Shown piece after piece: positions 7,241 to 13,755 of a stretch of 29,101 bases of DNA. Every line of letters starts with the position of its first letter. The first letter of the stretch is position 1. The notes under the pieces were generated by a model that was given only the letters and a program-made list of their open reading frames with translations, was not told the origin of the DNA and did no database searches. Origin of the DNA: UBA7398 sp964632545 (GTDB taxonomy: Bacteria; Actinomycetota; Actinomycetes; Nanopelagicales; Nanopelagicaceae); contig CAZWBQ010000014.1 of assembly GCA_964632545.1 (NCBI GenBank), forward strand, positions 1-29,101, written 5' to 3'. The translations under genes were made by a program, and so were the position numbers.

Positions 7241-7951
7241 GTGTCTGAGTTAATACGTCCAAGTACCGTTTTGCCAGCGAATCGGCAAAAAATCACGATT
7301 CATACCGAAGATGGGTTGAATTTGATTGGGGAAGTAGCAACTCCATTAAAACCAGCAGTAGCTTCCTTGCTCTGCTTGCATCCGCTGCCAACTCATGGCG
7401 GAATGATGGATAGTCATATTTTTAAAAAAGCTGCAAATAGATTGCCAGCTCTGGCTGATATCGCAGTGCTCCGATTTAACACGAGAGGTACAGCAAGCGA
7501 AGCCGGAAAGAGCGATGGAGAATTCGGAAATGGCGAGAGTGAAAAATATGATGTTGCAGCAGCGATCGCATATGCATTTGATATTTTAAAGTTAGATAAC
7601 TTATGGGTAATTGGTTGGTCGTTTGGAACGGAATTAGCCTTAGCTTATGCAAAAGATCCGCGGATCAAAGGATTAATTCTACTAAGTCCACCGCTGCGTC
7701 GAACAACTGAATCTGAATTGTCTTATTGGAATGTGGATGGTCGGCCAATTATCGCGCTGGTGCCAGAGTTTGATGAATTTTTAAAGCCGATAGAAGCTAA
7801 GTTAAAGTTTTCGGTAATTTCACAAGCAAAAGTTCTTGGAATTGATGGCGCTAAACATCTCTGGGTTGGCGAACCGTTTGTCTATATTGCGCTCACCGAA
7901 ATACTTAAAATAATTAATCCAGCTGCGTTACCGCTACCACTAGAAATTTAA
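7241..7951 (+). CDS. Alpha/beta hydrolase family protein
   Basis: This is a cytosolic serine hydrolase-like protein of 236 aa. The nucleophile elbow GWSFG carries Ser127, a likely acid is Asp178 (VPEFDEF) and the likely catalytic His is His206 (GAKHLWVG). The HPLPTHGG segment at about 47-54 gives the oxyanion-hole region, and RFNTRG at 78-83 is typical of the DUF/dienelactone-hydrolase-like subgroup that acts on short acyl esters or CoA-type substrates. No signal peptide is present. The start is GTG, supported by a -10 box exactly 6 nt upstream. The gene is head-to-head with the aldehyde dehydrogenase, and its stop overlaps the convergent membrane-protein stop by 4 bp. The substrate is unknown. 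Confidence 0.88.
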   Translation: MSELIRPSTVLPANRQKITIHTEDGLNLIGEVATPLKPAVASLLCLHPLPTHGGMMDSHIFKKAANRLPALADIAVLRFNTRGTASEAGKSDGEFGNGESEKYDVAAAIAYAFDILKLDNLWVIGWSFGTELALAYAKDPRIKGLILLSPPLRRTTESELSYWNVDGRPIIALVPEFDEFLKPIEAKLKFSVISQAKVLGIDGAKHLWVGEPFVYIALTEILKIINPAALPLPLEI

Positions 7952-9054
7952 GATTTAGCAGCGTTTGGATAAACAACTTCGTCGAGAATTAACAATATTG
8001 CAGCAGCAATTGGCACGGCCAATATTCCACCAACTAGACCTAATAGCGATGTTCCCAATAGCGCTGCCACGATTGTTACTAGCCCTGGAATTGATAGCGA
8101 TTTCTTCATGATTCTTGGCGTAATTAAGTAATTCTCAACTTGAACATAAATTACATAACTTAAAAAAGCAATTAGCGCAGTTTTTGGAGATTGGGTTAGC
8201 GCGACAATTGTGACAATTGAAATTCCTAAAAAGTGGCCAACTAGTGGGATTAAGCCGCAGAAGAGCACGATCATGCCGAGCGCAGCTGAATAAGGCAGAC
8301 CTAGTATGAGCGATAAAACTAAAACAAACATTCCAGCGAGTATTGCAACAATAACTTGGCTTCCAACAAATGCACCGACGCGACCGATGATCGCATCGCT
8401 TAACCGAGAGACGCGTTGGCGACGCGAAGCGGGGACTAATCGGTAAGCCATCTCAGTTACATTGGGCAAAGATGCAATAAAGTAGAGAGTAAGTACCACA
8501 ATAGTAAGCGTGGAAATTGTCCCTGAGATTACCGTTTTGCCAACTCCAAGTACGCCACCAAATGCGGATGTAACTAATTTTCCGTTCTTAATCCATTCTT
8601 GCAATTTACTGTCAAGAGTATCTATAAATCCATATTGATCATTTAGTTTTGCGATGCTGGCATTTTGACGAAGTGAATCCACCAACGCAGGAGCGCTACT
8701 TATAAATGAATTTACTTGCTTAACTAAAGGCGGAATCACAATGATAATAAAAAGTGCAATGAATAACAATAAACTTAAAATAATGGCAGCAACGGCTTGT
8801 TTTCGAGAAAGGCCCTTATTTTGCAGCGCCGCTACTGCGGGATTCAATCCCATGGCGAAAAAAAGTGAGATTATGATTAAAACAAAAACTTGACTCGCAG
8901 AAGCAAGAGCACGCATGAGTGTGAGTGCAGTTATTGCACCGGCAGCCGCGAGAAATCCAAAATAAAAGGGGTGATTTCGATTAAGTGGGTCACCACTAAT
9001 ACCAAAATCTTGCGTTGGAATAGTTTTTGCTGCTTTCTTTCGTAATATCGCCAT
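7948..9054 (-). CDS. AI-2E/PerM-family membrane transporter
   Basis: This is a polytopic inner-membrane protein of the AI-2E transporter (PerM, formerly UPF0118) family, whose members have been linked to autoinducer-2 export, Na+/H+ exchange or other efflux. The 368 residues show an N-terminal pair of membrane helices (about 30-75), a helix at about 85-110, a soluble central segment (ALVDSLRQNASIAKLNDQYGF region) and a C-terminal cluster of hydrophobic helices with the conserved GLIPLVGHFLGI and YVQVENYLITPRIM segments. The transported molecule cannot be inferred. The ATG at 9054 lacks an SD but has TAGAAT exactly 6 nt upstream. Confidence 0.92.
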   Translation of the reverse strand: MAILRKKAAKTIPTQDFGISGDPLNRNHPFYFGFLAAAGAITALTLMRALASASQVFVLIIISLFFAMGLNPAVAALQNKGLSRKQAVAAIILSLLLFIALFIIIVIPPLVKQVNSFISSAPALVDSLRQNASIAKLNDQYGFIDTLDSKLQEWIKNGKLVTSAFGGVLGVGKTVISGTISTLTIVVLTLYFIASLPNVTEMAYRLVPASRRQRVSRLSDAIIGRVGAFVGSQVIVAILAGMFVLVLSLILGLPYSAALGMIVLFCGLIPLVGHFLGISIVTIVALTQSPKTALIAFLSYVIYVQVENYLITPRIMKKSLSIPGLVTIVAALLGTSLLGLVGGILAVPIAAAILLILDEVVYPNAAKS

Positions 9055-9060
9055 AGCGCC

Positions 9061-9066
9061 ATTCTA
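9061..9066 (-). promoter_or_regulatory. Putative -10 box of the AI-2E-family gene
   Basis: Minus-strand TAGAAT plus a 6-nt spacer (GGCGCT) precedes ATG at 9054. It is the same hexamer and spacing as at the ABC operon. Confidence 0.6.
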
Positions 9067-9132
9067 AATGGTGGTATTTCAGTTAACACCTTAACCACCC
9101 ATTAATGTAACGCGCCGTTCACAATTATCAGA
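9067..9132. promoter_or_regulatory. Intergenic control region with an imperfect inverted repeat
   Basis: Between the divergent starts at 9054 and 9145 lies an ATGGTGGT arm (from about 9068) and an ACCACCCAT arm (about 9095-9103) that pair with one bulge. Two near-copies of a TTAAC(A/C)ACC unit stand side by side at about 9083-9099. No known operator is recognised. It could be a binding site for a regulator of one or both genes. Confidence 0.25.
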
Positions 9133-9138
9133 GAGAAT
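9133..9138 (+). promoter_or_regulatory. Putative -10 box of the DUF4032 gene
   Basis: GAGAAT is followed by a 6-nt spacer and ATG at 9145. It matches the consensus at positions 2 and 6 but not at position 1, so support is moderate. Confidence 0.4.
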
Positions 9139-9144
9139 AGGGTT

Positions 9145-10383
9145 ATGGCAGCAGCTAAATCTGGACTTCGAATCACCGGGTTGGGTGAAGAAATTGGCGC
9201 GCTCGCTTCCCTGCCTTGGTCAACGCCGCTAGAAGAATGGCCAGAAGACCCGACCCTTACTAATCAACGCGGTATTTCTCGCCACATCGTTAGATTAGTG
9301 AGATCTAGCAATGATCCCGAAAGTGAAATTTACGCTGTTAAAGAAACGGTAGAAGAGTTTGCTAATCGCGAATATGCAATCCTGCGTGAGTTGATAAAAC
9401 GAAATGCACCATCGGTGGGACCGATCGCGGTAGTTGAAGGTCGACTTAATAAGAGTGGGGAAGAGTTACCCTGCACTTTAGTTACTAGGTTCTTGCCGTA
9501 TTCACTGCCCTATCGAGTAATTCTCAGCACAAATATTTCAGATGCCGAAATTATCAACATGGCTAATGCGCTCGCGCTTTTACTAGTTCGACTTCACCTT
9601 TTGGGATTTTGGTGGGGGGATTGCTCGCTATCTAATACGTTATTTCGACGAGATGCGGAAGGTTATGCCGCATATTTAGTAGATGCTGAGACTGGTGAGT
9701 TTCAAAAAACTTTAAGTAATGGGCAACGTGAACATGATTTAGAAATTGCTCGATTTAATGTGGCTGCCGAACTAGAGGACTTAGCGATTGCTGGCGTATT
9801 GCATGAAGGAATGGATCCAATCCGCGCAAGCGAAGGGGTAATTCGTCGCTACCACCGACTTTGGAAAGCGTTAAAAGAACCGCAGGTTTTAGATCCGAGT
9901 GATCGTCATGCAGTTGAACGCGCAATGCGCTCGCTACAAGATTTAGGTTTTGCAGTCGAAGAAGTAGAAATCTCACTTGATGGTGAAAAGCAAGCGTTAA
10001 ATTTCCAACCAAAATTAGTTGCACCGGGCTATCACCAACAACGACTACGAGAATTAATTGGATTGGAAACCGAAGAGCTGCAAGCTAAGCGATTGCTCGC
10101 TTCTTACGATCGGTTTCGATCACGAGAAGAGAAACCAAGACCACCACGAGAAGAATCAATTAGACGATGGTTAACTGAGGTTTTCGAAAAAGTTATAAAT
10201 CAAGTACCGGAAAATTTAAAAGGTCGGGTAGAAGATGCCCAAATATTTCATGAAGTTTTGGAGCATCGTTGGTATTTAGGCGAAAAAGCTGGCAAAGATG
10301 TCGGATTAGATTTTGCAACTGTCGACTATATGAATTCGATTTTGCCGTACCGAATGGATTCCGGAGTTAGAGTTAAAAATTAA
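9145..10383 (+). CDS. DUF4032 protein with a kinase-like fold
   Basis: This 412-aa protein matches the actinobacterial DUF4032 family, related to the lipopolysaccharide-kinase type of protein-kinase-like enzymes. A full set of kinase-like residues can be placed: AVKE with Lys66 (beta-3 Lys), Glu76 in an alpha-C-like helix, WWGDCSLSNTLF with Asp159 and Asn164 (catalytic loop), and YLVDAETGE with Asp180 (metal site, DAE in place of DFG). The C-terminal half (about 220-412) is charged and helical with no recognised domain. The substrate is unknown. The start ATG lacks an SD; GAGAAT 6 nt upstream may be its -10. The stop directly abuts the convergent mce stop. Family assignment is from memory of the motifs. 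Confidence 0.85.
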   Translation: MAAAKSGLRITGLGEEIGALASLPWSTPLEEWPEDPTLTNQRGISRHIVRLVRSSNDPESEIYAVKETVEEFANREYAILRELIKRNAPSVGPIAVVEGRLNKSGEELPCTLVTRFLPYSLPYRVILSTNISDAEIINMANALALLLVRLHLLGFWWGDCSLSNTLFRRDAEGYAAYLVDAETGEFQKTLSNGQREHDLEIARFNVAAELEDLAIAGVLHEGMDPIRASEGVIRRYHRLWKALKEPQVLDPSDRHAVERAMRSLQDLGFAVEEVEISLDGEKQALNFQPKLVAPGYHQQRLRELIGLETEELQAKRLLASYDRFRSREEKPRPPREESIRRWLTEVFEKVINQVPENLKGRVEDAQIFHEVLEHRWYLGEKAGKDVGLDFATVDYMNSILPYRMDSGVRVKN

Positions 10384-10827
10384 TTATTTTTTAACAGGTT
10401 CCACTAATTCAACAAGTACTCCACCGCAATCTTTCGGATGTAAAAAGTTAACTTTCGCGCCAGCAGTTCCAATCTGTTCTTCTTCGTATAACACTCTAAT
10501 TCCAAGAGCGCGGGCAGCTGATACTGCTGCTGCGATATCGGTAACTCGATAGGCAAGCTGTTGAATTCCGACGCCACTTTTAGCGATAAATTTTGCAATT
10601 GTTGATTCAGGGTCGGTTGCCGCTAATAGTTGGATAGTGGAACTGCCGATTTGAATCATTGCTTCTTCTACACGTTGCTTGCTATTTATTTCGCGATGCG
10701 TTAGGAGTGCGCCAAAATGTGTGGTGTAGAACGCAATCGCGGAATCGAGATTTTCGACGGCAATCCCAACGTGGTCAATGCCGACAAGCCCGGGGATACC
10801 GGCGAGATGCGCACTTGATTGGTTCAC
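10384..10827 (-). CDS. mce: Methylmalonyl-CoA epimerase
   Basis: The enzyme interconverts (2R)- and (2S)-methylmalonyl-CoA in the propionate/succinate route. It is a VOC-fold protein with the first metal-ligand motif GIDHVGIAVENLDSA near the N-terminus, the TIQLLA strand, VGIQQLAYRV and the C-terminal GGVLVELVEP with a metal Glu. Starting at the GTG at 10827 gives 147 aa, the normal size, and a CACGAT box lies 7 nt upstream. A TTG at 10863 would extend the protein 12 residues across the start of the divergent meaB gene and is less likely. The head-to-head placement with meaB, the chaperone of the next enzyme in the pathway, supports the call. Confidence 0.93.
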   Translation of the reverse strand: MNQSSAHLAGIPGLVGIDHVGIAVENLDSAIAFYTTHFGALLTHREINSKQRVEEAMIQIGSSTIQLLAATDPESTIAKFIAKSGVGIQQLAYRVTDIAAAVSAARALGIRVLYEEEQIGTAGAKVNFLHPKDCGGVLVELVEPVKK

Positions 10828-10833
10828 ATGTCG

Positions 10834-10839
10834 TATCGT
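10834..10839 (+). promoter_or_regulatory. Putative -10 box of meaB
   Basis: TATCGT is followed by 7 nt and ATG at 10847. This spacing supports a leaderless meaB message starting at 10847 and not at the upstream in-frame ATG at 10778. Confidence 0.5.
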
Positions 10840-10840
10840 G
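10835..10840 (-). promoter_or_regulatory. Putative -10 box of mce
   Basis: Minus-strand CACGAT is followed by 7 nt and GTG at 10827. It is off consensus at position 1 and overlaps the meaB box on the other strand by 5 bp. Confidence 0.4.
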
Positions 10841-10846
10841 TCAGGT

Positions 10847-11647
10847 ATGGCGAGCCCAGACAAACCAGCGACACGAGAAAGTGCGCTCGAAGCTATCGCT
10901 AATTTTGCCGAAGATATTCGAAGTGGCGATCAAAGAATTATCGCGAAAGCCGCATCGCTTGTAGAAGATTTTGCATTGCTGGTTTCAGAACTTAAACCTA
11001 TTTTGGGTGAACCAGTTAAAACTCCACCAATTATTGGAATCACCGGTAGTCCTGGCGTTGGTAAATCTACAACTACAAACGCGCTAATTAATTTAATCCG
11101 CAAAAACAGTGAATCGGTAGCAATTGTTGCTATTGATCCATCTTCAGCGATTACAGGTGGCGCATTACTTGGCGATCGCATCCGATTAACACACCATTTT
11201 TCAGATAAAAAAGTTTTTATTCGCTCCCTGGCCACTCGGGGCGCGCTGGGTGGATTATCAAATGCAACCGATTCCGTAGTTTTTATTTTGGCAGTAGCGG
11301 GTTTTGATAATGTAATTATCGAAACGGTCGGTGTTGGGCAAAGTGAAATTGAAGTGATGCGCCATGCCGATACTGTTATGGTCGTACTTGCACCCGGAAT
11401 GGGCGACGGGATTCAAGCTGCAAAAGCTGGCGTGATGGAAATTGGAGATCTTTACTTAATAAATAAGGAAGATCGCGGAGGCGCTGAAGAGGTTGCGCGC
11501 GAGGTAGAGCGTTCACTTGCTCTCTCTGCAAAAGATCCAAATTGGAAACCACCAGTATTAATTGGTTCAATGGAGAATGAAACTGGCGCAATTGCAGTTT
11601 TAGATGCAATTCACAGCCATTTAAGTTATCGCCATTCAAAAAATTGA
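10847..11647 (+). CDS. meaB: MeaB/ArgK-family P-loop GTPase (methylmalonyl-CoA mutase chaperone)
   Basis: This G3E-family GTPase loads and protects adenosylcobalamin in methylmalonyl-CoA mutase. From ATG 10847 it has 266 aa. The Walker A GSPGVGKS is at 67-74, followed by the family segments DPSSAITGGALLGDRIR, ETVGVGQSE and PGMGDGIQAAKAGVMEIGD, then the base-recognition motif NKED at 206-209. The protein ends soon after the IHSHLSY helix. Family members are typically 310-330 aa with about 40 further residues that form a dimerisation arm, which seems to be absent. It is followed after 14 nt by the thioredoxin/TPR gene. An in-frame ATG at 10778 would run through the opposite mce gene and is not favoured. 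Confidence 0.93.
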   Translation: MASPDKPATRESALEAIANFAEDIRSGDQRIIAKAASLVEDFALLVSELKPILGEPVKTPPIIGITGSPGVGKSTTTNALINLIRKNSESVAIVAIDPSSAITGGALLGDRIRLTHHFSDKKVFIRSLATRGALGGLSNATDSVVFILAVAGFDNVIIETVGVGQSEIEVMRHADTVMVVLAPGMGDGIQAAKAGVMEIGDLYLINKEDRGGAEEVAREVERSLALSAKDPNWKPPVLIGSMENETGAIAVLDAIHSHLSYRHSKN

Positions 11648-11649
11648 AA

Positions 11650-11655
11650 TAGGAT
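11650..11655 (+). promoter_or_regulatory. Putative internal -10 box before the thioredoxin/TPR gene
   Basis: TAGGAT is followed by a 6-nt spacer and GTG at 11662. It sits 2 nt after the meaB stop, so the downstream gene may have its own leaderless transcript. Confidence 0.5.
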
Positions 11656-11661
11656 TACCGG

Positions 11662-12561
11662 GTGAGTACGCCTAATTTGCCCCAAAATTTCGGTAGAGCC
11701 TTCGATTTAAGTTCATTGAAAAAACCGGCTGCAAACTCTGCTCCAACTCAAGCCGGGGTAGCGCTCGATGCAACTCCAGATAACTTAGTGCGCGATTTTG
11801 TTAGCTATTCAAATACAACCCCTGTGGTACTGCTTGCCTGGTCTGCGCGGATGCCTGAGTCAGTTCAAGTATTAGAAATACTAAACAAACTGGCAGCAGA
11901 TGATGATGGTAGTTGGCGTCTTGGCAGTGTAAATCTAGATAAATACCCAGAAATGGCAAATGCACTACAAGTACAAGCGCTCCCATTTGGAATTGCGCTA
12001 ATTCAAGAACAAGGCGTGCCACTTTTCGATGCACCACATCCCGAACCACAAATTCGCGCTGTAATAAATAAATTATTAGAGCTTGCAGCTCAAAAAGGTC
12101 TAAAAATAAAGAGTTCGACTGGAAGTAACGAACCAGTCGAACCAGTTATGGAACCCGAAGAGCTAGAAGCAATGGCAGCGCTTGAGAAAGGTGATTATGC
12201 ATCTGCTGCGCTCGCTTATCGGAAATGGCTTTCTAGAAAACCGGCCGAGAAGTTGGCGCAAATTGGGTTAGCACAATGCGAGTTGATGATTCGAATTTCT
12301 AATTTAGATAGCGCAACCATCTTGGCTAAAGCCGCAGCCGAACCAAACGATTTAGCGTTGCAGATTCAAGCTGCAGATGTAGAAGTCGCTGGCGGAAATT
12401 ATGAGAATGGATTCAATCGCCTCATCAAATCAATTAGAATTTTAGATGGTGAAGATAAAAAACGTGCAAAAGAACATTTGCTTTCACTATTTACCTTAGT
12501 AGATCCAATGGATCCAATCCTAATTAAAGCCCGAAACTCGTTAGCAAGTGCGTTGTTTTGA
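11662..12561 (+). CDS. Thioredoxin-fold/TPR protein, CnoX (YbbN)-like, lacking active-site Cys
   Basis: The 299-aa protein has a thioredoxin fold at about residues 35-140 and TPR-like helical repeats at about 160-299 (ALEKGDYASAALAYRKWLSRKPAE and following). This is the architecture of the chaperedoxin CnoX/YbbN, which holds unfolded proteins for GroEL. The CxxC site is replaced by Met-Pro-Glu-Ser (64-67 in AWSARMPESVQV) and no Cys occurs in the fold, while the cis-Pro loop (ALPFG, Pro108) is kept. It therefore cannot do dithiol redox chemistry. The start is GTG with TAGGAT 6 nt upstream. The MFS gene follows closely. Role as a holdase or co-chaperone is inference from the architecture. Confidence 0.88.
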   Translation: MSTPNLPQNFGRAFDLSSLKKPAANSAPTQAGVALDATPDNLVRDFVSYSNTTPVVLLAWSARMPESVQVLEILNKLAADDDGSWRLGSVNLDKYPEMANALQVQALPFGIALIQEQGVPLFDAPHPEPQIRAVINKLLELAAQKGLKIKSSTGSNEPVEPVMEPEELEAMAALEKGDYASAALAYRKWLSRKPAEKLAQIGLAQCELMIRISNLDSATILAKAAAEPNDLALQIQAADVEVAGGNYENGFNRLIKSIRILDGEDKKRAKEHLLSLFTLVDPMDPILIKARNSLASALF

Positions 12562-12578
12562 TAAATAATACTAAAGAG

Positions 12579-13754
12579 ATGGGTCGGGCAGAGAAGCAAG
12601 CGCTGGCTGCGATGTTTGGGTTATTTGGATTTGGTGTAATGACTCTGGGACCACGTATGCCAGACATTAAACATAATTTAGGTGTCAGTAACGGAATATT
12701 TGGTGTACTGCTTAGCACGGGATCGATTGGCGCTCTTGTAAGTCTTTTAACTATGGGGCATATCGTACATCGAATTGGGGTTAAGCCAGTATTAATAATC
12801 TCAACTTTTACTATGTATGGAACGCTCGCAATCATGGTCCATTTACATAATCCCGTTATTTATCTAATTTTAAATTTGATGTGCGGTGCATCTTGGTCGA
12901 GTTATCACATTGCTATTAATGCGCAAGCTTTCCATCGCCAAAAAGATAGTGGCCAAACCATCATTCCGTTCATGCATGGATTTTGGACTGCTGGCGCACT
13001 TACTAGCGCAGTTGTTGCATCATTAGTTGCGCGAACAATTCCGATTACATGGCACGTTGACACTTTAGTTAGCGTGGACTTCGTTGTGACCATGATTGTT
13101 ATTTATATACTGCGTGGAGTCTTATTAGAAGGCAGAGAGATTACAGATTCGGATGAAGTTGTAACGCTCAAAGATATGGCGAAATCCTTTAAAATTGATT
13201 GGTTTATCAGCATCGCAGTGCTCTTTTCACAATCACTTGAGACCATGCTTGGTGACTGGGGTTCCATATTTGCCCGAGAAGAAATTGGCGTAAACGCATC
13301 GCTTGCAGTGCTGCCATATATATCCTTTATGGGCGGCATGATTTTTGGTCGAATTTCATTTGGACCACTCTCAAAGCGATGGAGTGAGCGGAAATTGATC
13401 AGAGTTTTTCCATTAGTGGGCGGCTTAACTTTTTCAATTTTCATGTTTACAGGTTATTTAATTTCAAAAAGCCATTTGAGTATTGGTTTCATTATTGTTG
13501 ATTTAGCTTTTCTAATCGGCGGTGTCGGTATTTCTTTCCTTGGTCCACTTTTCTTAGCAATAGCGGGCCGAAGAAGTGATCGTCCAAGTGGCGTTATCGT
13601 TGCGGAAATTGGCGCGTTAAATCAAATTTTAAATTTTGCGGTTCGAGTTGTGCTTGCTTGGACTATTCACTTAATTGGACTTCCATTGATGTTGGTAATA
13701 CCAGCTTTGATGTTAGCTGCAGTAACCTTCTTCGCCGCTGCCGGCAAGGCATAG
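12579..13754 (+). CDS. Major facilitator superfamily transporter
   Basis: This is a 12-helix membrane transporter (391 aa from ATG 12579). Hydrophobic segments run through most of the length, for example AAMFGLFGFGVMTLG near the start and LPLMLVIPALMLAAVTFFAAA at the end. The loop between helices 2 and 3 holds HIVHRIGVKPVL, the MFS-type G-x-x-x-D-R/K-x-G-like region in weak form. The pattern resembles the FucP/YbjJ-like sugar or drug efflux MFS proteins, but the substrate is not identifiable. A TTG at 12558 overlapping the previous stop would add seven residues. The ATG is preferred because AATACT lies 6 nt upstream. The gene ends 1 bp from the convergent aceE stop. Confidence 0.88.
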   Translation: MGRAEKQALAAMFGLFGFGVMTLGPRMPDIKHNLGVSNGIFGVLLSTGSIGALVSLLTMGHIVHRIGVKPVLIISTFTMYGTLAIMVHLHNPVIYLILNLMCGASWSSYHIAINAQAFHRQKDSGQTIIPFMHGFWTAGALTSAVVASLVARTIPITWHVDTLVSVDFVVTMIVIYILRGVLLEGREITDSDEVVTLKDMAKSFKIDWFISIAVLFSQSLETMLGDWGSIFAREEIGVNASLAVLPYISFMGGMIFGRISFGPLSKRWSERKLIRVFPLVGGLTFSIFMFTGYLISKSHLSIGFIIVDLAFLIGGVGISFLGPLFLAIAGRRSDRPSGVIVAEIGALNQILNFAVRVVLAWTIHLIGLPLMLVIPALMLAAVTFFAAAGKA

Positions 13755-13755
13755 A

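Noticed and set aside
10778..10846. N-terminal extension of MeaB from the ATG at 10778
   Set aside because: It would be read antisense through mce, contains no family sequence, and the start at 10847 has a matching -10 box.
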